Shown: in pieces, positions 1-5,246 of the stretch
How positions within the stretch are numbered: position 1 is the stretch's first letter
Layout of the letters: each line of letters starts with the position of its first letter
DNA from: Myxococcota bacterium
GTDB taxonomy: Bacteria; Myxococcota_A; Polyangia; HGW-17; JAJRWW01
DNA: 13,182 nt
Direction of reading: 5' to 3'
NCBI GenBank assembly: GCA_024276595.1
Contig: JAJRWW010000410.1
Coordinates: 1-13,182, forward strand
Notes under the pieces: generated by a model
Databases searched by the model: none
What the model was told of the DNA's origin: nothing
The model's input: only the letters and a program-made list of their open reading frames with translations
Translations under genes and position numbers: made by a program

Positions 1-1080
1 AATCGTTATCTCGTGGCCCCGGCGCTTGCAGTGCTGGCGCTCGCTGTTGCCCTTGGCGGCTGCAAGAAAAAGCCCAAGGAGGAGAAGGCGGGCACGGGCG
101 ACATGGTCGCCGCCAGCATGAAGGCGGACATGGCCCCTGCCGTGAAGGCGGACATGGCCCCTGCCATGAAGGCGGACATGGCCCCTGCCATGAAGGCGGA
201 CATGGCCCCTGCCATGAAGGCGGACATGGCGGCCGCGAGCTCGGCCGGGGCCAAGGGTGGGACCCATGTCATCAAGTTCGATCGTCCCCTGAAGGTGGGC
301 TTCAAGTACAAGCTGGTCACCACCGGCGGCCAGAAGGGCAAGACCACGGTGAATGGTAAGGTGGTACCCAAGCAGAGCCAGTCGGTCACGTTCACCTACG
401 AGGCCATACACACAGTCAAGGCCGTTCACGCCACCGGAAAGGCGATCAAGGAGGAGATCGAGATCCTCGAGTTCAAGGCCACCGTCGCCGGGAAGACCCA
501 GGAGATCCTCGCCGCCGGCACCAAGGTCCTTGCCGAGGTGGTGAACGAAGAGGAGGTCTTCACGGTGAAGGGCGAGAAGGTCAAGGGAATGCCGGGCAAG
601 CTGCTCCAGCAAATAGTGGGCCTTCACGAGAGCGACAATGTGAGCACTGACGAGGTCTTCGGACCTGGCGGGCCTCGCAAGCCCGGGGATAGCTGGAAGG
701 TGAACGTGGCCAAGCTGCTCGAGGGGCTCAAAAACAAGCTCAAGAAGGCCGCCCTGTGGCCCAAGCCATCGGACGTCGCCGGCAAGGTATCGTTCGTTGG
801 GGTCAAGAAGGTCAACGGCGTGGACTTCCTGGAGCTCCGTATCCGCAGCATGTTGAAAAACATCGCACCTGCAATGGGTCCGGTGAAGGCCACCGCCGGG
901 ACCATGGAGATAGCGATGAGCGGCCTTGTGCCCAGGGACACCAAGCTCCCCGCGGTGGGAGTGCTGAACATGTCCTTGAAGATGCACGTCGAGGGGGAGA
1001 TGACCAAGGGTGGGAAGAGCTTCAAGCTGGTGGTGGACGTGCACCAGTACAGCAAGCAAACAAAGACTCTGGTCAAGTAG
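1..1080 (+). CDS. Lipoprotein with octapeptide repeat linker, 5' end outside window
   Basis: Unrecognised exported lipoprotein. The reading frame is open to the left edge, and the codons before the GTG at 13 encode Asn-Arg-Tyr-Leu, which suits the positive n-region of a signal peptide. No ribosome binding site precedes the GTG, so the true start is probably left of the window. A hydrophobic stretch ends in the lipobox LGGC (Cys codon at 61-63), followed by KKKPKEEK, so membrane anchoring by lipidation is likely. Counting from the GTG, residues 36-75 are five copies of an octapeptide of the type MKADMAPA, probably a flexible linker. Residues about 85-355 form a beta-rich, Lys- and Val-rich domain ending at TAG 1078-1080, with a PGDSWKV segment near residue 226. 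I do not know this domain. The gene converges on the sdh operon and shows no functional tie to it. The coding call is firm; the function is open. Confidence 0.85.
   Translation, partial: NRYLVAPALAVLALAVALGGCKKKPKEEKAGTGDMVAASMKADMAPAVKADMAPAMKADMAPAMKADMAPAMKADMAAASSAGAKGGTHVIKFDRPLKVGFKYKLVTTGGQKGKTTVNGKVVPKQSQSVTFTYEAIHTVKAVHATGKAIKEEIEILEFKATVAGKTQEILAAGTKVLAEVVNEEEVFTVKGEKVKGMPGKLLQQIVGLHESDNVSTDEVFGPGGPRKPGDSWKVNVAKLLEGLKNKLKKAALWPKPSDVAGKVSFVGVKKVNGVDFLELRIRSMLKNIAPAMGPVKATAGTMEIAMSGLVPRDTKLPAVGVLNMSLKMHVEGEMTKGGKSFKLVVDVHQYSKQTKTLVK
118..237 (+). repeat. Five tandem 24-bp units encoding an octapeptide repeat
   Basis: Units begin at 118, 142, 166, 190 and 214. Units 1, 3 and 4 read atgaaggcggacatggcccc followed by tgcc; unit 2 differs only by GTG for ATG; unit 5 diverges in its last third (gcggccgcg). 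They encode (M/V)KADMAPA, ending MKADMAAA. The near identity at DNA level, including synonymous positions, points to recent slippage or unequal crossing-over, so copy number may vary between strains. The 24-bp period keeps the frame at any copy number. Confidence 0.95.
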
Positions 1081-1139
1081 CTCCTTCCCGGCCTCCCATC
1101 CACCCCAGCCCGTCTACCCTGGCCCATCCGCCCCAGCCT

Positions 1140-1176
1140 CCTGGCACACGCCCTGTCAAGGGCCATGGTAGCCAGG
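1140..1176. terminator. Nested inverted repeat between convergent genes
   Basis: An outer stem CCTGGC (1140-1145) pairs with GCCAGG (1171-1176), and an inner perfect stem GCCCT (1150-1154) pairs with AGGGC (1159-1163) around the loop GTCA. It lies 60 bases after the lipoprotein stop and 30 bases beyond the sdhB stop, where a bidirectional transcription end would be expected. There is no T-run on either side, so it is not a textbook intrinsic terminator. It may only block exonucleases or be chance in GC-rich DNA. Confidence 0.3.
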
Positions 1177-1186
1177 TCCCTGCTGC

Positions 1187-1206
1187 GCCGAGCGGGAGAG
1201 CTCGGC
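1187..1206 (-). terminator. Candidate sdhCAB 3' hairpin touching the sdhB stop codon
   Basis: A perfect 7-bp GC-rich stem GCCGAGC (1187-1193) pairs with GCTCGGC (1200-1206) around a 6-nt loop. Its first transcribed base is the last base of the sdhB TAG (1208-1206). No T-run follows on the minus strand, so it could equally be an mRNA 3'-end stabiliser. The stem is too long and too exactly placed to dismiss. Confidence 0.4.
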
Positions 1207-1952
1207 TACTTCTTGAGCAGGGAGCAGGCCAGGTCGCGGTTGAGGCGGGCGATGAGGTCCATGGGGATCTCCTTGGGGCAGGCCGCCTCGCACTCTCCGT
1301 TGTTCGTGCACGCCCCGAAACCTGCCTCCTCCATTGCCGCCACCATGGTCCGGACGCGGTCCCAGCGCTCCGGCTGCCCCTGGGGAACCAGGCCGAGCTG
1401 GGTTATCTTTGCCGACACGAAGAGCATGGCCGAGGCGTTGGGGCAGGAGGCCACGCAGGCTCCGCAGCCGATGCACGCCGCCGCCTCGAAGGCCAGGTCA
1501 GCGTCGTCCTTGGGTATGGGGATGGCGTTTCCGTCCGGCGGTGAGCCCGTTCGGATGGAGATGAACCCCCCCGCCTGGATGATGCGGTCGAAGGCGGAGC
1601 GGTCCACCATGAGGTCGGTGATCACCGGGAAGGCTCGGGCGCGCCAGGGCTCAATCCAGATGATCTGGCCGTCATCAAAGGAGCGCATGTGGAGCTGGCA
1701 CAAGGTTGTGCCCTCCTGGTGGCCGTGGGCGAAGCCGTTGACGACGCAGCCGCAGGTGCCGCAGATGCCCTCCCGGCAGTCGTGGTCAAAGGCGATGGGG
1801 TCGTCTCCCCGCTCGATCAACCGCTCGTTCACGATGTCGAGCATCTCCAAGAAGGAGGTGTCAGGGCTGATGTCGGACGCCTCGTAGGTGCGGAAGCGGC
1901 CGGTGTCCTTGGGGTTGGCGGTCTGACGCCATACCTTGAGCGTAAACTTCAT
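1206..1952 (-). CDS. sdhB: Succinate dehydrogenase/fumarate reductase iron-sulfur subunit
   Basis: Electron-relay subunit of succinate:quinone oxidoreductase. It carries electrons from the SdhA flavin to quinone at SdhC on the cytoplasmic face of the membrane. The 248 residues hold all expected clusters. The N-terminal ferredoxin-like domain has [2Fe-2S] ligands C59, C64, C67 and C85 (CREGICGTC, then LC at 84-85). The C-terminal domain has C160, C163, C166 and C170 (CIGCGACVASC) and then C215, C221 and C225 for the [4Fe-4S] and [3Fe-4S] centres. The start is supported by GGAG (1964-1961), 8 bases upstream and overlapping the sdhA stop. It is the last gene of sdhCAB, 11 bases after sdhA, and translational coupling is likely. 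The fumarate reductase name (frdB) cannot be excluded from sequence. Confidence 0.96.
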   Translation of the reverse strand: MKFTLKVWRQTANPKDTGRFRTYEASDISPDTSFLEMLDIVNERLIERGDDPIAFDHDCREGICGTCGCVVNGFAHGHQEGTTLCQLHMRSFDDGQIIWIEPWRARAFPVITDLMVDRSAFDRIIQAGGFISIRTGSPPDGNAIPIPKDDADLAFEAAACIGCGACVASCPNASAMLFVSAKITQLGLVPQGQPERWDRVRTMVAAMEEAGFGACTNNGECEAACPKEIPMDLIARLNRDLACSLLKK

Positions 1953-1960
1953 GACCCTGG

Positions 1961-1966
1961 CTCCTA
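1961..1966 (-). promoter_or_regulatory. sdhB ribosome binding site overlapping sdhA stop codon
   Basis: Read on the minus strand, TAGGAG contains the sdhA stop TAG (1966-1964) and a GGAG Shine-Dalgarno core (1964-1961), 8 bases before the sdhB ATG at 1952. A ribosome ending on sdhA covers the site where sdhB initiates, which suits equal subunit production. Confidence 0.7.
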
Positions 1967-3880
1967 CTTGTAGCTCCGCTGAGTCAGCGACACTTCATGG
2001 AAGGTGAGCTGCTCCTTGTGCAGCACCGGAGGCTTGCCCACTCCGGCGAACTCCCAGGCCGCCACGTGGGCGAAGCGCTCGTCGTCGCGCCTGGCCTCCC
2101 CCTCCTCGGTCTGGTGCTCCTCCCGGAAATGGCCGCCACAGGACTCCTCGCGGCTCAAGGCGTCAGTGACCATGACCTCGGCAAACTCCAAGAAGTCCGC
2201 CACCCTGCCGGCCCGCTCGAGGGTCTGGTTCACCTGGTCGTTTCGCCCCGGCAGGACCTTCAGGTTGCCCCAGAACTCCTCTCTCAGCCTGGGGATCTGC
2301 TCCAGGGCCTTGCTCAGCCCCTCGGCGTTGCGAGCCATGCCGCAATGCTCCCAGAGGATCTTGCCCAGCTCCCTGTGGAAGGAGTCTGCGGTGCGCTCGC
2401 CCTTGATGCTCAAGAGCTTCTTGATCTTCTCATTGACCTCCGTCTGGGCCGCCTTGAAGTCCCCGCTGTCGGTGGAGAGGCTGCTCTTACCGGCGCGCGC
2501 CAGGAAGTCTCCCACGGTCATGGGGGCCACGAAGTAGCCGTCCGCCAACCCCTGCATGAGCGCGCTGGCCCCGAGCCTGTTGGCGCCGTGGTCGGAGAAG
2601 TTGGCCTCCCCAAGCACGAAGAGCCCCGCGACCGTGGACTCGAGGTTGTAGTCCACCCAGAGGCCGCCCATGGTGTAGTGCAGGGCGGGGAAGATGCGCA
2701 TGGGCACCTCGTAGGGGTCCTCGGCGGTGATCTTCTCGTACATGTGGAAGAGGTTGCCGTACTTGTCCCTGATGGCGTCCTCCCCCAGGCGCTCCATGGC
2801 CGTCTGGAAGTCCAGGTACACCCCCAGGCCCGTCTCGCCCACCCCGCGGCCCTCGTCGCACACCTTCTTGGCGGCTCTGGAGGCCACGTCCCTGGGGACG
2901 AGGTTGCCGAAGCTCGGGTAGCGACGCTCCAGGTAGTAGTCCCGGTCCTCGGGCGGGATCTCCCCCGGTGGGCGCCTGTCCCCCGCCTCCTTGGGCACCC
3001 AGATGCGGCCATCGTTGCGCAGAGACTCGCTCATCAGGGTGAGCTTGGACTGGTGCTCCCCGGTGACCGGGATGCAGGTGGGGTGGATCTGGGTGTAGCA
3101 TGGGTTGGCAAAGGCGGCGCCGCGCTTGTAGGCCCTGAAGGCGGCGGTGACGTTGCAGCCCTTGGCGTTTGTGGAGAGGTAGAAGACGTTCGAGTAGCCC
3201 CCCGTGGCCAGGATGACCGCGTCGGCGGCGTGGGATCTCACCTCGCCGCTGAGCATGTCCCGTACGACGATGCCGCGGGCTCGCCCGTCGGTGACCACCA
3301 GGTCCAGCATCTCCGTGCGGGTGTGCATCTTGACGTTGCCCAGGCCGATCTGTCTCGACAGGGCCGAGTAGGCCCCCAGCAGGAGCTGCTGTCCCGTCTG
3401 GCCCCTGGCGTAGAAGGTGCGGCTCACCTGTGCGCCGCCAAAGGAGCGGTTGGCGAGCAGGCCGCCGTACTCCCTCGCGAAGGGCACGCCCTGGGCGACG
3501 CACTGATCTATGATGTTGCCGCTGAGCTGTGCGAGCCGGTAGACGTTGGCCTCCCTGGAGCGGTAGTCCCCACCCTTGATGGTGTCGTAAAACAGGCGGA
3601 AGTCGCTGTCGCCGTCGTTTTGGTAGTTCTTCGAGGCGTTGATGCCCCCCTGGGCGGCGATGGAGTGGGCTCGGCGAGGGCTGTCCTGGTAGCAGAAGCA
3701 GTCCACGCCATAGCCCAGCTCCGCCAGGGTGGCTGCGGCCGAGGCGCCGGCGAGGCCGGAGCCCACCACGATGACGCTGTACTTGCGCTTGTTGGCTGGG
3801 TTTACCAGCTTGAGCTGGAACTTGGCGCGGTCCCACTTTTCGGCGATGGGGCCCTCGGGGATCTTGGGATCGAGTTGCAT
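1964..3880 (-). CDS. sdhA: Succinate dehydrogenase/fumarate reductase flavoprotein subunit
   Basis: Catalytic subunit of the complex, interconverting succinate and fumarate at a covalently bound FAD. The 638-residue protein has the Rossmann FAD motif VVGSGLAGASAA (38-49). It has the covalent-flavin histidine H72 in RRAHSIAAQGGINA and the substrate-site HPT at 266-268. SESLRNDG lies at 284-291, the catalytic arginine R330 in VPRDVASRA, H401 in HYTMGG, and R435 in GANRLGASAL. No key residue is missing. Length and motif spacing fit the long type B flavoproteins that pair with a single five-helix cytochrome b. The ATG at 3880 lies 15 bases after the sdhC stop; only a weak purine-rich stretch precedes it, so coupling to sdhC is probable. 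Direction of catalysis in vivo is not readable from sequence. Confidence 0.97.
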   Translation of the reverse strand: MQLDPKIPEGPIAEKWDRAKFQLKLVNPANKRKYSVIVVGSGLAGASAAATLAELGYGVDCFCYQDSPRRAHSIAAQGGINASKNYQNDGDSDFRLFYDTIKGGDYRSREANVYRLAQLSGNIIDQCVAQGVPFAREYGGLLANRSFGGAQVSRTFYARGQTGQQLLLGAYSALSRQIGLGNVKMHTRTEMLDLVVTDGRARGIVVRDMLSGEVRSHAADAVILATGGYSNVFYLSTNAKGCNVTAAFRAYKRGAAFANPCYTQIHPTCIPVTGEHQSKLTLMSESLRNDGRIWVPKEAGDRRPPGEIPPEDRDYYLERRYPSFGNLVPRDVASRAAKKVCDEGRGVGETGLGVYLDFQTAMERLGEDAIRDKYGNLFHMYEKITAEDPYEVPMRIFPALHYTMGGLWVDYNLESTVAGLFVLGEANFSDHGANRLGASALMQGLADGYFVAPMTVGDFLARAGKSSLSTDSGDFKAAQTEVNEKIKKLLSIKGERTADSFHRELGKILWEHCGMARNAEGLSKALEQIPRLREEFWGNLKVLPGRNDQVNQTLERAGRVADFLEFAEVMVTDALSREESCGGHFREEHQTEEGEARRDDERFAHVAAWEFAGVGKPPVLHKEQLTFHEVSLTQRSYK

Positions 3881-3895
3881 GGGAAGTCGCTTTCG

Positions 3896-4555
3896 TTACC
3901 TGCGGATGCCCAGCAGCACCACCAGAGGCAAGAAGATATTGATGCCGCCCACCACCCCAGCGAAGGCGGCGGCGAAGATGGGACGCCAGCGGTTGTACTT
4001 GGGATGGCCCATGCCGAGGGTCTGGAGCCAGCTCCACATGCCGTGGTAGAGGTGGAAGGCCAGCGTCAAGTTGGCCCCGATGTAGACGAGGGAGACCCAC
4101 CAGACCTTGAAGCCTGCCACGACGTTGGCGTAGACATGCCCCTTTTCGAAGCTGCCGTGGACCTGCCCGGTGGTGAAGTGCAAAAGGTGGTAGACGAGAA
4201 ACAGGGCGATGATGGGGCCGCCCCAGATCATGGTCCTGGCCGCGTATGTCGTCTCCCGGAAGCGCTGAACCTGGTAGCGCACAGGCCGGCTGCTGCGGTT
4301 GCGGAGCCACAGCCCGATGGCCGAAAGGACGTGCAGCCCGAGGGCGAGAAGCAGCCCCAGCCGCACGGCCCAGACCAGGGCCGGGAGGCCGTGCAGCTTG
4401 GCCGCGTAGCCATCGAGCTGCTGGGGCCCACCCAGGAGCTGGAGGTTGCCCAGGGCGTGGCCCAGCAGAAAGAGGGCAAGGAGGAGGCCGGTGACGGCCA
4501 TTACCATCTTCTTGCCGATGGTGGTGCTGTAGAACTTCAGCGCAGCGGTTGCCAT
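3896..4555 (-). CDS. sdhC: Succinate dehydrogenase cytochrome b subunit, type B dihaem
   Basis: Membrane anchor and quinone-reactive subunit. The frame is open to an ATG at 4633, but I place the start at 4555 (MATAALKFYS) because AGGGAG sits 5 bases upstream, giving 219 residues, the usual family size. Five hydrophobic helices are visible at about 13-34, 60-84, 108-128, 152-172 and 193-216. Histidines in the first four are candidate haem ligands: H33, H75, H123 or H126, and H168 or H171. The 42-residue spacing H33-H75 and again H126-H168 is what a dihaem B-type anchor needs. No sdhD follows, which is also typical of type B. Such enzymes normally work with menaquinone. Gene order C-A-B matches the Bacillus-type operon. 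The residue two before H168 is alanine, not the glutamate of the Wolinella E-pathway. Confidence 0.93.
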   Translation of the reverse strand: MATAALKFYSTTIGKKMVMAVTGLLLALFLLGHALGNLQLLGGPQQLDGYAAKLHGLPALVWAVRLGLLLALGLHVLSAIGLWLRNRSSRPVRYQVQRFRETTYAARTMIWGGPIIALFLVYHLLHFTTGQVHGSFEKGHVYANVVAGFKVWWVSLVYIGANLTLAFHLYHGMWSWLQTLGMGHPKYNRWRPIFAAAFAGVVGGINIFLPLVVLLGIRR

Positions 4556-4560
4556 GTTTG

Positions 4561-4566
4561 CTCCCT
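4561..4566 (-). promoter_or_regulatory. sdhC ribosome binding site
   Basis: AGGGAG on the minus strand lies 5 bases before the ATG at 4555. It is the best Shine-Dalgarno match in the area and decides the sdhC start in favour of MATAALKF over the upstream ATG at 4633. Confidence 0.7.
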
Positions 4567-4570
4567 GACT

Positions 4571-4586
4571 CGAGACGACTGTCTCG
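4571..4586 (-). promoter_or_regulatory. Perfect inverted repeat in the sdhC leader
   Basis: CGAGAC (4571-4576) and GTCTCG (4581-4586) form a 6-bp stem around GACT. It lies 15 bases upstream of the sdhC ATG, between the predicted promoter and the ribosome binding site. It could be an operator or an mRNA leader hairpin affecting sdhC translation. Short perfect repeats occur by chance in GC-rich DNA, so only its position makes it notable. Confidence 0.35.
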
Positions 4587-4604
4587 GGGCCGAACCAGGC
4601 TCCG

Positions 4605-4633
4605 AACATAGTCCCCTGCACCGGGAAATTCAA
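4605..4633 (-). promoter_or_regulatory. Predicted sigma70-type promoter of sdhCAB
   Basis: On the minus strand TTGAAT (4633-4628) is separated by exactly 17 bases from TATGTT (4610-4605). Each box matches 4 of 6 consensus positions. The expected transcript start near 4598 gives a leader of roughly 40 bases before the ATG at 4555. The same TTGA-17-TATGT layout occurs before the neighbouring 56-codon gene, which raises confidence in both. Confidence 0.4.
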
Positions 4634-4649
4634 GCCCCTCTCCAGGGGC
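4634..4649. promoter_or_regulatory. Inverted repeat abutting the sdhCAB -35 box
   Basis: GCCCCT (4634-4639) and AGGGGC (4644-4649) are perfect arms around CTCC. The repeat begins at the base next to the predicted -35 hexamer, a usual place for an activator or repressor site. No regulator gene is in the window, and the motif matches no operator I know. Chance is possible. Confidence 0.3.
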
Positions 4650-4673
4650 GTGTCGCTCGCGCCAAGGCGGGGA

Positions 4674-4726
4674 AAAAGTGAATGACGGGCCCGGGTTGGC
4701 CCGGGCTGGCCCGGCTGGAAACCCGG
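4674..4726 (-). terminator. Candidate terminator of the 56-codon gene, built on 10-bp tandem repeats
   Basis: The plus strand carries GGCCCGGGTT (4688-4697), GGCCCGGGCT (4698-4707) and GGCCCGGCT (4708-4716) in tandem. Read on the minus strand, the arm at 4726-4720 (CCGGGTT) pairs with the arm at 4697-4691 (AACCCGG), enclosing further self-complementary GGCCCGGG pieces. A run of five T follows at 4678-4674, about 13 bases after the structure. This would end transcription of the small gene before the sdhC promoter. The T-run is farther from the stem than usual, so confidence is moderate to low. Confidence 0.35.
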
Positions 4727-4822
4727 ATCTCAGATGAGCCGGCAGGCCGTCGGCCCACCCCAGGATCCGGCGGAGAGGAACGAGAGAAACAATGGAGATA
4801 AGGAGAGGGGGAGGGTCGAGGC

Positions 4823-4993
4823 CTACTCGGCCTTCTCCTGCTTCGCCAGGTACACCTTCAGCCCCTGGGGCTCGGTGCGAAGCTCACGCCGCTGCTTGCG
4901 ATTCAGGGTCCCAAAAAGCTTCTTGAGCTCTCCGCGGGCCTTGCGCTTGGCCAGCTTGCGCTCCTTGCGGTCGAGGTTCTTTGTGTTGGCCAT
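4823..4993 (-). CDS. Small, very basic 56-residue protein of unknown function
   Basis: The gene runs from ATG at 4993 to TAG at 4825-4823. It begins MANTKNLDRKERKLAKRKAR and ends KVYLAKQEKAE. Residues 8-37 are dominated by Lys and Arg in an amphipathic helical pattern with no Cys, no signal peptide and no membrane segment. A nucleic-acid- or ribosome-binding role is a guess from charge only. Support for a real gene: GGAG at 5007-5004, 10 bases upstream; a well-formed promoter at 5032-5060; a sharp drop to non-coding texture on both sides; and GC-rich third positions. It is transcribed alone, divergent from the lipoprotein at 5247 and upstream of sdhC in the same direction, separated by a likely terminator. 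I cannot assign a family. Confidence 0.75.
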   Translation of the reverse strand: MANTKNLDRKERKLAKRKARGELKKLFGTLNRKQRRELRTEPQGLKVYLAKQEKAE

Positions 4994-5031
4994 GGTCTTT
5001 CAGCTCCGTAATGTCGTGTCTCGGGCGCAGT

Positions 5032-5060
5032 TACATAGCAGGGCGGGGAGAGCCCGTCAA
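5032..5060 (-). promoter_or_regulatory. Predicted promoter of the 56-residue protein gene
   Basis: On the minus strand TTGACG (5060-5055, 5 of 6 to the -35 consensus) is followed after exactly 17 bases by TATGTA (5037-5032). A TG one base before the -10 box makes an extended -10 element. The transcript would start near 5025, about 32 bases before the ATG at 4993. Confidence 0.5.
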
Positions 5061-5100
5061 GCGCGTTGCACGAGCGACCCGATCCGAATCCCCGATCACA

Positions 5101-5137
5101 GGGGTGTGGCGCGGCGGCGGGGGTGTGGCGCGGCGGC
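5101..5137. repeat. 19-bp-period direct repeat in the divergent intergenic region
   Basis: GGGGTGTGGCGCGGCGGC occurs at 5101-5118 and again, without a mismatch, at 5120-5137, separated by one G. The second copy runs into a near-palindrome GGCGGC-A-GCCGCC (5132-5144). The repeat lies between the divergent promoters of the 56-codon gene and the lipoprotein gene at 5247. A period near two helical turns would place two bound proteins on one face of the DNA. It is not part of any gene I accept, and the function is unknown. Confidence 0.85.
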
Positions 5138-5233
5138 AGCCGCCCGGTGGATCGCCGGGGAGCTGGAATGGACCGCTGAAACAAACAATGGGTTTTTGTC
5201 AAACAGAGCGTTATTATGGCCAGGTATCCGCAC

Positions 5234-5239
5234 GAGGAG
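5234..5239 (+). promoter_or_regulatory. Ribosome binding site fixing the lipoprotein start
   Basis: GAGGAG lies 7 bases before the ATG at 5247. It selects this start over in-frame upstream codons reaching back to 4734, which cross the 56-codon gene on the other strand and lack a signal peptide. Confidence 0.75.
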
Positions 5240-5246
5240 CGCTACG

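Noticed and set aside
6..395. A minus-strand frame through the 24-bp repeats, itself giving a repeated peptide
   Set aside because: A 24-bp repeat stays open on both strands by arithmetic. The plus frame has a signal peptide, a lipobox and a downstream domain.
2487..4310. A 607-codon minus-strand frame overlapping sdhA and sdhC in another register
   Set aside because: It is a Pro/Arg/His/Gly-rich out-of-frame translation of the real sdh genes.
4556..4633. sdhC start at the upstream ATG (4633)
   Set aside because: It would begin upstream of the predicted transcription start, overlaps the -35 box and adds 26 residues absent from typical SdhC; the ATG at 4555 has a good ribosome binding site.
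1997..4681. A very long plus-strand open frame (894 codons) opposite sdhA and sdhC
   Set aside because: It lies antisense to genes with complete catalytic motifs, has no recognisable domain and is the usual mirror frame of GC-rich coding DNA.
5190..5217. A plus-strand sigma70 promoter for the lipoprotein (TTGTCA and TATTAT)
   Set aside because: The boxes are only about 10 bases apart, so they cannot form one promoter. The patch is AT-rich and may contain a start site, but I cannot define it.
4734..5246. N-terminal extension of the Cys-rich lipoprotein back to 4734
   Set aside because: It crosses the 56-codon gene and its promoter, would bury the signal peptide, and lacks a ribosome binding site; GAGGAG before 5247 decides the start.
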